DNA of 36,319 bases from Gammaproteobacteria bacterium (GCA_029941465.1 JAPYQN010000010.1:6754-43072), one strand, 5' to 3'. Shown: positions 20,533-29,341, numbered from the stretch's first letter. Notes: generated from the sequence alone by a model not told the origin. Numbers and translations are program-made.

Positions 20533-20550
20533 ATGCCTAAAATTAGGCAT
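20533..20550 (-). promoter_or_regulatory. Perfect hairpin spanning the ftsZ stop codon; possible attenuator, terminator or processing site
   Basis: + strand ATGCCTAA-AA-TTAGGCAT; minus RNA AUGCCUA-AUUU-UAGGCAU followed by UAUCUAUUUUAU. Confidence 0.55.
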
Positions 20551-21694
20551 CCTGTCTTTTCAAAAATTGAGGGACATCAAGTATTTCTAAGTCTTCATGT
20601 TTCCCAATAATCGCTTCTTCCTTATTTTCAAATAGATCCTTAGTCTCTCTTAATGGATTTCTTTCAGTTATAGGTCTGTCAAGGTTACTGAAATTAGTTT
20701 GATCCTTTATCTTATTCTCAGATTGTCTCTCACCTAAACCAGTTGCAACGATAGTTACTCTGATTGAATCATTCATATTCTTTGAGATAGCTGTACCAAC
20801 TATTACCTTAGCCTTATCTGAAGCATAACTTTTGACTATCCCGCCAATTTCATCAAATTCTGATATTTCAAGATCTTCATCTGCCGTAACATTGAGTAAA
20901 ATTCCTTTAGCTCCTTGCAAATCAATATCCTCCAGCAAAGGGCTATTCACTGCTTCTTCAATTGCTCTTCGCCCTCGGTCAGGCCCAGAAGCCACTGCAG
21001 AACCCATAATTCCTCTCCCTTTATCACTCATAACTTTTTTAACATCTGCAAAATCAAGATTCATTAGGCCTGGAACGGTAATCAGTCCAACGATACCTTG
21101 CACTGAATTTAGTAAAACATCATTTGCAGCTTCAAAAGCTTTTACTAGGGTAATTTTCTTGCCCAATGATTGTAATTTATCATTAGGTATTATGATGAGT
21201 GAATCGACATGTTTCTCTAATTCTTTTATGCCTTCTTCAGCATATTGAGTTCTTAAATCACCCTCCCAATTGAAAGGCTTAGTAACTACGGCAACGGTTA
21301 AAATACCTAACTCTTTTGCAATCTCAGCTATAACAGGGCTTGCTCCAGTCCCTGTGCCCCCACCAAAGCCTGCTGTAATGAACAACATATCTGTTTCAGA
21401 TATTGCATTTGCTATTGCTTCCTTGCTTTCTTTTGCTGATTCACTCCCTATACCTGGATCCATACCAGCACCTAAACCTTTAGTGGTATCTATGCCTATT
21501 TGTATCTTTGTTGCAACATGGGATTGTGCTAAATCTTGAGCATCTGTATTAGCACATAGAAAATCGACACCCTCCATCCCCTTAGAGATCATGTGACCAA
21601 CTGCATTGCCTCCGCTTCCACCAACCCCAATTACCTTTATATTGGCTTTCTGATCAGCCGTATCATCTATTACAAACGCAAAATCTACCATCAT
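20543..21694 (-). CDS. ftsZ: Cell division GTPase FtsZ
   Basis: GGSGGNAVGHMI, GFGGGTGTGASPVIAEIAKE, NDKLQ, C-terminal DVPQFLKRQ. Confidence 0.98.
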   Translation of the reverse strand: MMVDFAFVIDDTADQKANIKVIGVGGSGGNAVGHMISKGMEGVDFLCANTDAQDLAQSHVATKIQIGIDTTKGLGAGMDPGIGSESAKESKEAIANAISETDMLFITAGFGGGTGTGASPVIAEIAKELGILTVAVVTKPFNWEGDLRTQYAEEGIKELEKHVDSLIIIPNDKLQSLGKKITLVKAFEAANDVLLNSVQGIVGLITVPGLMNLDFADVKKVMSDKGRGIMGSAVASGPDRGRRAIEEAVNSPLLEDIDLQGAKGILLNVTADEDLEISEFDEIGGIVKSYASDKAKVIVGTAISKNMNDSIRVTIVATGLGERQSENKIKDQTNFSNLDRPITERNPLRETKDLFENKEEAIIGKHEDLEILDVPQFLKRQDA

Positions 21695-21706
21695 TTCTCC
21701 TAATTT

Positions 21707-22156
21707 CTATAATGACAACATCTCAAAATCTTTGGGTAAGGTAAATTTTTCTTCCTGTAACCATTTCTCTCGAGACTTAGTCCATGTTAAATAATCCCAG
21801 ATTTCAAAACGCTTACCCTGGCCTATAAACATGGCTTCTTTATTAATTTTTGAAAATTCTCTTAGCTCTGAAGGAATTAAAATTCTTGCTGAAGAATCTA
21901 TTTCTATTTCAACTGCATGACCTACAAGCAATCTCTGTAATTTCCTACTGGAATTATCAAGGCTTGGCAGTTTCATTATTTTCTCTTCTATCTTTAACCA
22001 GTGATGTAGTGGATATAATAAAAGACAGTGATCTAGATCTATTGTGCAAATCAGCTTATTCTTGGAAACTTTAATTAGCTCATGTCTATATTTTGTGGGA
22101 ATCGAAACCCGACCCTTAGCATCAAGACTAATTTTATTTAAACCTCTAAACATCAT
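21707..22156 (-). CDS. mraZ: Transcriptional regulator MraZ (start trimmed to ATG at 22156)
   Basis: FRGLNKISLDAKGRVSIPTKYR and SSARILIPSELREFSKI AbrB-like repeats; the ORF track start at 22198 overlaps the promoter/MraZ-box region. Confidence 0.93.
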   Translation of the reverse strand: MMFRGLNKISLDAKGRVSIPTKYRHELIKVSKNKLICTIDLDHCLLLYPLHHWLKIEEKIMKLPSLDNSSRKLQRLLVGHAVEIEIDSSARILIPSELREFSKINKEAMFIGQGKRFEIWDYLTWTKSREKWLQEEKFTLPKDFEMLSL

Positions 22157-22182
22157 ATATAACAATAGGAACACAGTAAATA

Positions 22183-22197
22183 TCCCACTTTTTACCA
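22183..22197 (-). promoter_or_regulatory. Candidate MraZ box: TGGTA-N5-TGGGA (10-bp periodic)
   Basis: Minus strand TGGTAaaaagTGGGA between the promoter and the mraZ ATG; matches the known TGGGN-N5 direct-repeat layout with one degenerate copy. Confidence 0.6.
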
Positions 22198-22206
22198 CTC
22201 AAATAC

Positions 22207-22234
22207 ACTATAGTTTATTGGTAAGTTATGTCAA
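22207..22234 (-). promoter_or_regulatory. Sigma-70-type promoter for mraZ-ftsZ and the dcw cluster
   Basis: Minus strand TTGACA-N16-TATAGT, located between the rnpB 3' end and mraZ. Confidence 0.75.
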
Positions 22235-22270
22235 CCGAAAGATGATTAGAAAATAGCTCTAATTAGAGAA

Positions 22271-22606
22271 AAGGAGTTGGTCTATAAGCCGGGTTCTGTC
22301 TTGGACAATCATTCATCTGGGATGCTTGTCACCAAACACCTCTAGCAACCTACCCTAGAGCGATTACGGGATATCATAGCTCTTCTATTTGGTTTTGCTC
22401 TCGATGGGGTTTGCAATGCCATAAATGTTACCATTTATGCGGTGCGCTCTTACCACACCTTTTCACCCTTACTTTATCAAAGCGGTTTATTTTCTGTTGC
22501 ACTTTCCAGAGGCTCACGCCTTCCAGGAATTACCTGGCATCGTACCCGTTAGAGCCCGGACTTTCCTCCAAATTAATTTATTTGGCGATTGTCTGACCAA
22601 CTCCGA
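22271..22606 (-). ncRNA. rnpB: RNase P RNA, bacterial class A
   Basis: Minus strand contains GGAGTTGGTCAGACAATCGCC...GGAGGAAAGTCCGGGCTC...AGGGTGAAAAGGTGTGGTAAGAGCGCACCGC...GACAGAACCCGGCTTATAGACCAACTCC; P1 arms GGAGTTGGTC/GACCAACTCC pair perfectly; U-rich 3' end. Confidence 0.97.
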
Positions 22607-22643
22607 AGTGAATTATTCATCACTATCATAAAAAAAACAAGGG

Positions 22644-23474
22644 CTAGTATTGTTTTTCTAACGCATGAGTATAAATAATCTTTTTAGAATAACCTGTAAT
22701 TTTTGCACAGATCTTGATGGAACTTTTTAATGATAGCTCAAGTGTTAGAAGGCTTAAAATAAAATCAATTTTTTCATAATCAATACTTGTATTTCTTTCA
22801 CCTTGAACAATGATAGTAAATTCACCTTTCAATCTATCGGGGTTTGTTGATAGATAATTAGAAATCTCTAACAAATTACTGCCTAAAAAACTTTCATAGA
22901 GTTTTGTTATCTCTTTGCAAAGGACTGCATTTCTATTTTCGCCAAAAATCTCTTTCATTGACTCAATGGTATTAACTATTCTATGAACAGACTCATAAAA
23001 TATTAATGTTTCTGACCTGTTAGTCAGCTTTCTCAGTTCTTTAGCTCTTTTTACTTTAGTTTTTGGTAAAAACCCATAAAAGGTAAATTTATCTGCAGAA
23101 ATACCTGAAGCAGTTAATGCAGCTATCGCTGCTGAACAACCCGGTACGGGTGTAACTTGGATTGATTCTTCTCTAGCGGACCGAATTAGGAGATACCCTG
23201 GATCACTAATCAATGGTGTTCCTGCATCAGCAATTAATGCAATATTTTTTCCCTCTTTTAATTGTTTAATTAAAGTTTTCGTTTTCTGATTCTCATTAAT
23301 CAGATTAAAGGATGTTAGTTTATTCTCTATTGCATAGTGATTGAGTAGCTTTTTAGCAACCCTAGTATCTTCTGCAAGAATTAGATCGACACTTTTTAGA
23401 ACCTCAATTGCTCTAAAAGTTATATCTCGTAAGTTACCAATAGGAGTTGAAACAATATTTAATTGGCCGGGCAT
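22644..23474 (-). CDS. rsmI: 16S rRNA 2'-O-ribose C1402 methyltransferase RsmI
   Basis: LNIVSTPIGNLRDITFRAIEVLKSVD, AEDTRVAKKLL, ADAGTPLISDPGY. Confidence 0.96.
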   Translation of the reverse strand: MPGQLNIVSTPIGNLRDITFRAIEVLKSVDLILAEDTRVAKKLLNHYAIENKLTSFNLINENQKTKTLIKQLKEGKNIALIADAGTPLISDPGYLLIRSAREESIQVTPVPGCSAAIAALTASGISADKFTFYGFLPKTKVKRAKELRKLTNRSETLIFYESVHRIVNTIESMKEIFGENRNAVLCKEITKLYESFLGSNLLEISNYLSTNPDRLKGEFTIIVQGERNTSIDYEKIDFILSLLTLELSLKSSIKICAKITGYSKKIIYTHALEKQY

Positions 23475-23503
23475 TGGATAATCTCCAATAATTCAAGATG
23501 ACA

Positions 23504-24133
23504 CTATAAGTGCATCTCCTCTTCGTCTTCTGTAAGGCTGTCATGGAATGCCTCCCTGTCGAACACTCTTTGCATATAACTTTTCATATTTTTATGGTCA
23601 TTCGTTAAGTTGATATGAAAATAATCTAACCTCCAAAGTATAGGGCCCAGAACACAGTCTATAATGGTAAAATGCTCACTAAGAAAGTACTTATTAACTG
23701 AAAATAAATCAGCTGTTGCATTTAATGCTGATTTTAATTTCTTTCTACAGCTATTTTCATTTCGAGTTCCTAGTGACTGATCAAGATCCACTGCAGACTG
23801 AACAATATCAACTTCTAGGGAAGTTAAAGCTAATCTTATTTTAGCTCTATCAACTGGGTTAACTGGTAATAGAGGTGGATAAGGATACCTCTCATCTATA
23901 TATTCCATAATAACTCTTGAGTCATACAGAACTAATTCACGATCCACTAATGTTGGCATCGTAGCAAATGGGTTAAGAGCTATTAGATCTTCTGGTATTT
24001 TATTACCATCATAGTTATTAATTTGAGTAACAATGCCTTTTTCTGAGAGAACAAATCTAACTTGATGTGATCGGATACATATATTTCCTGAGTATAAACC
24101 CATCATAGATCTTCTATTTGCAACACTTGTCAT
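23504..24133 (-). CDS. sspA: Stringent starvation protein A, GST-like
   Basis: RRSMMGLYSGNICIRSHQVRFVLSEKGI...NPFATMPTLVDRELVLYDSRVIMEYIDERYP; start at 24133 chosen for AGGGGA SD upstream. Confidence 0.93.
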   Translation of the reverse strand: MTSVANRRSMMGLYSGNICIRSHQVRFVLSEKGIVTQINNYDGNKIPEDLIALNPFATMPTLVDRELVLYDSRVIMEYIDERYPYPPLLPVNPVDRAKIRLALTSLEVDIVQSAVDLDQSLGTRNENSCRKKLKSALNATADLFSVNKYFLSEHFTIIDCVLGPILWRLDYFHINLTNDHKNMKSYMQRVFDREAFHDSLTEDEEEMHL

Positions 24134-24183
24134 ATTTGATTCCCCTAAACTATTTGAGTAAAACAATAAATTTGCTGATTAAG

Positions 24184-24855
24184 CTACTTAACTTCTCTCC
24201 ATATATCCTTATAAAGAGCATAACTAAAAACTAAAAATAAGACCAAAAAACTGATAACCCAGACTCCGAGTGATTTTCTTTTTTGCTGTATAGGTTCGCC
24301 CACATATTCTAGAAAAGTCACTGTATCTAAGATAAATCTATTATAATCCTCGGCAATCATTTGCTCTTCAAGTAGCCATAAGATATGAGGCATACTCGTT
24401 CCATCTTGGATCAAGTTATTAACACCAGTTGGTGAAGTATGATCAATGTAGAATGACTTTAAGAATTGATAAACATAATCAGGATTTTTTCTTCTTGTTA
24501 CAAGAGTTAAATCTGGAGGTGCTTTACCAAACCATCGATCCCCGTCTTCTTGTAACATATTGGTTGTCACTAAATCCTGTGGAGTTTTATTAGTAAAAAT
24601 TAAATTGTCTAATAATTGTTCTTCCGAAATATTGAGATCTTCAGCAATTTGTTCATATCGCATATACTGTAATGAGTGACACCCAGCACAATAATTAAAG
24701 AAATTTCTCGCGCCTCTTTGTAGTGATTTAACATCTGATAAGTTAATTGTTACTGCTTCAATTCCTACCTCTGGTTCAGTAGGACTCGAAGCAAATCCGC
24801 TATTGCTAAAAAAGAAAATTGCTATAAGTGAGAAAATATATTGCTTCATGTTCAT
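24184..24855 (-). CDS. petC: Cytochrome bc1 complex cytochrome c1
   Basis: Signal peptide, FNYCAGCHSLQYMRY heme-c motif, C-terminal TM. Confidence 0.94.
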   Translation of the reverse strand: MNMKQYIFSLIAIFFFSNSGFASSPTEPEVGIEAVTINLSDVKSLQRGARNFFNYCAGCHSLQYMRYEQIAEDLNISEEQLLDNLIFTNKTPQDLVTTNMLQEDGDRWFGKAPPDLTLVTRRKNPDYVYQFLKSFYIDHTSPTGVNNLIQDGTSMPHILWLLEEQMIAEDYNRFILDTVTFLEYVGEPIQQKRKSLGVWVISFLVLFLVFSYALYKDIWREVK

Positions 24856-26096
24856 TTTTTATAAACCACCCTATGAGGCACGGGTTTTGTTTTCTCAAGT
24901 TTTGTATAAAACGGCATTAATAAGAAAAAAGCAAAGTAGATAATGGTAAATATCCGTGCCAAAAGAACATAGATTCCAGTTGCAGGTTGCATCCCTAAGT
25001 AACCTAACACAACAAATGAAACAACAAAGGCAAAGAGTGCGACCTTGTATTGCCATCCTCTGTATCTGATCGATTTGACAGAACACCTATCCAACCAGGG
25101 CAGAAAAACAAATAGTAAAACAGCTGCTACCAAGAACACTGCTCCTAATGCAGCATTTGGTATCGCTCTAAGAATCGCGTAATAAGGCGTAAAATACCAC
25201 GAAGGGACAATATGCTCAGGAGTTTTCAATGGGTCAGCAGGTTCAAAATTATCAACCTCTAGAAACAGACCACCCATCTCGGGTGCATAAAAAACTGCTG
25301 CAAAATACAATATTAAGAAGACAATGATAGCGACTAAATCTTTACTTGTATGAAAGGGATGGAACGCTACACCATCAATTGGCTTACCGCTTTCATCTTT
25401 ATAATCCTTGATCTCAATACCATCTGGATTATTAGAACCCACATGATGCAATGCCAGAATATGAGCAACTACCAATGCTAGTATTGCCAGAGGAAGCAAT
25501 ATGACATGGAAAGCAAAGAAGCGGTTAAGAGTTATATCAGACATAAAATAATCACCCCTGATCCACTCGGTTAGTGTCTCTCCGATAACCGGAATATAAC
25601 TAAATAAATTTACAATAACTTGTCCAGCCCAATATGACATATTGCCCCATGGAAGTAGATAGCCAAAGAAAGCCTCCGCCATTAAACAAAAGTAAAGAAG
25701 CATACCGACAATCCAAATGAGTTCTCTGGGTTTTTTGTAGGAACCATAGAGCATGCCCCTAAACATATGCAAATAAACAACTATAAAGAAAAATGATGAG
25801 CCAGTTGAGTGCATATAACGAATTAACCATCCCCATTCAACAGATCGCATAATATATTCAACCGAATTAAAAGCATCTTCAGTGGAAGGTTTATAATTCA
25901 TAGTAAGAAAAAAACCTGTCATGAGCATGATGATAAGAACAACCATTGACAACACACCAAAGATATACCAAATATTAAAATTCTTAGAAGCATAATATTC
26001 AGTTGCATGATCCTTAATTAACGAAGACAGAGGGAATCGATCATCGACCCACTTTAAAATTGGATTTGTAAAGATACTTTCTTCTTGCTTAGACAT
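24852..26096 (-). CDS. petB: Cytochrome bc1 complex cytochrome b
   Basis: MHSTGSSFFFIVVYLHMFRG, FFGYLLPWGNMSYWA, PEHIVPSWYFTPYYAILR. Confidence 0.97.
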   Translation of the reverse strand: MSKQEESIFTNPILKWVDDRFPLSSLIKDHATEYYASKNFNIWYIFGVLSMVVLIIMLMTGFFLTMNYKPSTEDAFNSVEYIMRSVEWGWLIRYMHSTGSSFFFIVVYLHMFRGMLYGSYKKPRELIWIVGMLLYFCLMAEAFFGYLLPWGNMSYWAGQVIVNLFSYIPVIGETLTEWIRGDYFMSDITLNRFFAFHVILLPLAILALVVAHILALHHVGSNNPDGIEIKDYKDESGKPIDGVAFHPFHTSKDLVAIIVFLILYFAAVFYAPEMGGLFLEVDNFEPADPLKTPEHIVPSWYFTPYYAILRAIPNAALGAVFLVAAVLLFVFLPWLDRCSVKSIRYRGWQYKVALFAFVVSFVVLGYLGMQPATGIYVLLARIFTIIYFAFFLLMPFYTKLEKTKPVPHRVVYKK

Positions 26097-26682
26097 TCAT
26101 GTCCTCAGAGTTTTCACCGACCACCAATATAGATCCATTTTCGAATCTGTGTGGTGGTATCCTCAGATTCGATGGCGCTGGAACACCGCTAAAGACTCTT
26201 CCAGATAAATCAAACTTTGATCCGTGACAAGGGCAATAAAACCCTCCCCTCCAATCGGGACCCATATCTGCAGGGGCTATTGAAAACTTTTCGATTGGTG
26301 CACATCCTAAGTGTGTACAAACACCTTCAACAACGAGGTATTTTGGTTTCATTGATCTCAACTCATTCTTTGCAAAATTTGGTTGTATGGATAATTCTGA
26401 ATCTGGGTCTCTTAGATCACTATTGATGGTTTTTAGTTGCGCAATCATATCATCAGATCTATGAACAACATAAAATGGCGTTCCTCTATATAAGACTTTA
26501 ATAAGAGATCCTGGTTCTAGATTAGAAAGATCAACTTTTATTGAGGCACCTAAAGCTTTAGCCTTTTTGCTGGGTTGGAAAGATAAAATAAAAGGAGTGA
26601 CAGCAAAAGCGCCTCCGATAACACTTGTTACGCTTGTGGCGATTGATAAAAACTTTCTTCTACCTACTTTACTCATTTTCAT
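26089..26682 (-). CDS. petA: Ubiquinol-cytochrome c reductase Rieske iron-sulfur subunit
   Basis: CTHLGCAPI and CPCHGSKFDLSGRVFSGVPAP Rieske motifs; TAT-like N-terminus (GRRKFLSIAT). Confidence 0.97.
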   Translation of the reverse strand: MKMSKVGRRKFLSIATSVTSVIGGAFAVTPFILSFQPSKKAKALGASIKVDLSNLEPGSLIKVLYRGTPFYVVHRSDDMIAQLKTINSDLRDPDSELSIQPNFAKNELRSMKPKYLVVEGVCTHLGCAPIEKFSIAPADMGPDWRGGFYCPCHGSKFDLSGRVFSGVPAPSNLRIPPHRFENGSILVVGENSEDMNV

Positions 26683-26748
26683 CTAATAACTGTTTAAACT
26701 TAAGACTCCTCAAAATTCTCGTGCGATTATACACGAATAAATAATAAA

Positions 26749-28005
26749 TCATGACTCAATTCTTTCCACTTGTGCACCAATAAGAGAAAGCTTCTTGTCA
26801 ATATTCTCATAGCCTCTATCAATATGATAAATACGATCAATTTCAGTTTCCCCATTAGCTACAAGAGCAGCCAATACTAAAGCCGCTGATGCTCTTAAAT
26901 CAGTTGCCATCACTTGGGCGCTTTGTAATTGGCTAACGCCTTTAATTTTAGCAATATTACTTTGCAACTTGATATTAGCTCCCATTCTTTGTAATTCAAG
27001 AACATGCATAAACCTATTTTCAAAAATTGTCTCTTCTATACTTGACTCACCTTGGGCTAAAACGTTTAAGACCATCAATTGCGCTTGTATATCAGTTGGA
27101 ATACCTGGATAAGGACTGGTAGTGAAACTCACAGGAATAATTTCATTCAATGAAGTTACTTCTATAAATTCTTGTGCTATAGATATTGATGCTCCTGCCT
27201 CTTCAAGCAAGTTAATGGGTTCCCTTAAGTGTTCTGCTAAAGCCCCGTTCAATTTTAGATTACTTTTGGTAATTAATGCTGCAATTAAAAAAGTCGCTGC
27301 TTCTATTCTGTCAGGTATTACCCGACAAGCTGTTGCTTCCAATTTATCAACTCCCTCTATGAGTATGTGGTCACTACCTAGTCCGTTTATTTTTGCACCC
27401 ATTGAAATTAGAAACTCTCCTAAGTTAACTATCTCTGGTTCTTTAGCGCAATTATTTAGAATAGTTGCACCTTCAGCCAAACAAGCTGCCATCATCAGAT
27501 TAGCAGTTCCCGTGACTGAAACAGGATTAAATGAAAACTCACACCCTTTTAACCGTCTTGCTTTGGCATGAATATAACCGTTTTTTAAATCGATCTCTGC
27601 ACCCATTGCTTTTAACCCTTCAATATGAAGATTGACAGGTCTAGCCCCTATTGCACAGCCCCCTGGTAATGAAACAACAGCTTCACCAAAACGTGCTAAA
27701 AGTGGACCCAATACCAAAATTGATGCCCTCATGGTTTTAACCAAATCGTATGGTGCAAATTTCTCTTTGATACGATGAGCATTAATTTTTACTGTGTTAT
27801 CTGAAGTTTTAGAAATTTTTACACCCATATATGTGATCAATCTAATCATTGTGTTGATATCCCGAAGGGCTGGGATATTATCAATTTCAACTTCTTCAGA
27901 GCATAAAAGACATGCAGCCATAATAGGTAATGCTGCATTTTTTGAACCAGAGATGTTCAACTCTCCATTTAGAGAATACCTCCCTTTGATTCTTAGTTTT
28001 TGCAA
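26749..28005 (-). CDS. murA: UDP-N-acetylglucosamine 1-carboxyvinyltransferase (TTG start)
   Basis: LNISGSKNAALPI, LVKTMRASILVLGPLLARFG, GGCAIGARPVNLHI (active-site Cys retained). Confidence 0.97.
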   Translation of the reverse strand: MQKLRIKGRYSLNGELNISGSKNAALPIMAACLLCSEEVEIDNIPALRDINTMIRLITYMGVKISKTSDNTVKINAHRIKEKFAPYDLVKTMRASILVLGPLLARFGEAVVSLPGGCAIGARPVNLHIEGLKAMGAEIDLKNGYIHAKARRLKGCEFSFNPVSVTGTANLMMAACLAEGATILNNCAKEPEIVNLGEFLISMGAKINGLGSDHILIEGVDKLEATACRVIPDRIEAATFLIAALITKSNLKLNGALAEHLREPINLLEEAGASISIAQEFIEVTSLNEIIPVSFTTSPYPGIPTDIQAQLMVLNVLAQGESSIEETIFENRFMHVLELQRMGANIKLQSNIAKIKGVSQLQSAQVMATDLRASAALVLAALVANGETEIDRIYHIDRGYENIDKKLSLIGAQVERIES

Positions 28006-28017
28006 TTATTTTCTCTG

Positions 28018-28260
28018 TTATTTAGAACTAATTTCATGCTCATCTGGAGTAAGAGCATTAATAGTCAGCGCATGAATCTCATGGCTCATTTTATCTCCCA
28101 ATGATGCGTAAATCATTTTATGTCTCTCTAGTAAAGACTTCCCATTGAATGAATCAGAAATTATAGTGGTTTCAAAATGGACATTGTCCTCACTGTTAAC
28201 TTGGACCTCTGAGTTATCAATAGAGTTTAAAATTAAAGACTTTATTTCCTGCGGATTCAT
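28018..28260 (-). CDS. BolA/IbaG-family protein
   Basis: LLERHKMIYASLGDKMSHEIHALTINALTPDE; immediately upstream of murA. Confidence 0.87.
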   Translation of the reverse strand: MNPQEIKSLILNSIDNSEVQVNSEDNVHFETTIISDSFNGKSLLERHKMIYASLGDKMSHEIHALTINALTPDEHEISSK

Positions 28261-28343
28261 TTTTTTTCCTTTATTTTATATTAATATGATCTTGATATTA
28301 ATGTATTAGATCAGAAGAGTTAACTTGATCTTAAGGGTTTATA

Positions 28344-29324
28344 TTGAATAAGGAAAAAAATACTTTCGACTACATCGATGTTGCAAACAGAGTATTAGAT
28401 ATTGAATCTGCAGCTATTAAAAACCTTAAAGGCACTTTAAATAAAAGTTTCGTTGAGGCTTGTGAGGCATGTGGAAATTGTAAGGGTAAAATTATTGTAA
28501 TGGGTCTTGGTAAATCTGGGCACATAGCAGATAAAATCGCAGCAACATTTGCTAGCACTGGAACACCAGCTTTCTTTATACATCCTAGTGAAGCTATTCA
28601 TGGTGATCTAGGAATGATTGACAAAGAAGATGTTGTCCTTATTTTGTCAAACTCGGGGGAAACAGAGGAAATTGTTTCACTAATCCCTATTATAAAAAAA
28701 ATGGGTATAACAATCATTGCACTTACAGGTAATAAAAAATCAAAACTGTCTAATGAGGCAAATATCCATTTAAATGTCGAGGTTAAAGAAGAAGCTTGCC
28801 CCATGAACCTGGCCCCAACAGCAAGCACAACAGCAGCTTTAGCTATGGGTGATGCAATAGCTGTTGCGTTACTAGAAAAAAAAGGTTTTACCAAAGAAGA
28901 TTTTGCTAAATCTCATCCTGGGGGTTCGCTGGGTAAAAAACTCTTACTTTCTTTAGGCGACATTATGCATAGAGGTGATGAAATTCCAATTGTTTATGAA
29001 ACAGATAAGCTTGCTTCTGGTTTAATTGAAATGTCAGAAAAAGCATTGGGTATGACAGCAGTTAAGAATGATAACAATGAACTAGTAGGTATTTTCACTG
29101 ATGGTGACCTAAGAAGGACCCTTGAAAATAAAGTAGATATTCAAAATACTTGCATGAAGGAAGTAATGAAAAAAGACCCTTACACTATGAGTGAAGACAC
29201 CTTGGCCTATAATGCAGTGGCAACAATTCAAGAAATGAAAATCACCTCACTTCTCATAGTCAAAGATAAAAAAGTTATAGGAGCTCTTAATATTCATGAT
29301 CTATTTAGATCTGGAGTAATGTAA
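28344..29324 (+). CDS. kdsD: D-arabinose-5-phosphate isomerase KdsD/KpsF (TTG start)
   Basis: VMGLGKSGHIADKIAATFASTGTPAFFIHPSEAIHGDLGMI; two C-terminal CBS domains. Confidence 0.95.
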   Translation: MNKEKNTFDYIDVANRVLDIESAAIKNLKGTLNKSFVEACEACGNCKGKIIVMGLGKSGHIADKIAATFASTGTPAFFIHPSEAIHGDLGMIDKEDVVLILSNSGETEEIVSLIPIIKKMGITIIALTGNKKSKLSNEANIHLNVEVKEEACPMNLAPTASTTAALAMGDAIAVALLEKKGFTKEDFAKSHPGGSLGKKLLLSLGDIMHRGDEIPIVYETDKLASGLIEMSEKALGMTAVKNDNNELVGIFTDGDLRRTLENKVDIQNTCMKEVMKKDPYTMSEDTLAYNAVATIQEMKITSLLIVKDKKVIGALNIHDLFRSGVM

Positions 29325-29341
29325 AAAGAATCTCTCATTAA

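Noticed and set aside
20832-21248. 138-aa + strand ORF (and 21270..21539)
   Set aside because: Antisense to ftsZ; Ser/Pro/Leu-rich shadow translation
22157-22198. N-terminal extension of mraZ (MVKSGIFTVFLLLYM)
   Set aside because: Overlaps the candidate MraZ boxes and lies just downstream of the promoter; MraZ homology starts at MMFRGLNKISLDAKGR
22411-22631. Two small + strand ORFs (61 and 68 aa)
   Set aside because: Lie within the RNase P RNA gene on the opposite strand
26700-26748. CGTG...CACG short inverted repeat with TATAAT upstream of petA
   Set aside because: Only 4 perfect base pairs; plausible promoter but too weak to claim a regulatory element
27122-27571. 149-aa + strand ORF
   Set aside because: Antisense to murA; shadow ORF
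28305-28317. 13-mer ATTAGATCAGAAG shared with 8895-8907, both in divergent intergenic regions
   Set aside because: 13-mer matches are expected by chance in about 36 kb of AT-rich sequence; no symmetry or further copies noted
28276-28330. ATATTAAT direct repeats and three GATC sites in the bolA/kdsD gap
   Set aside because: AT-rich promoter sequence; spacing irregular and no known binding motif recognised
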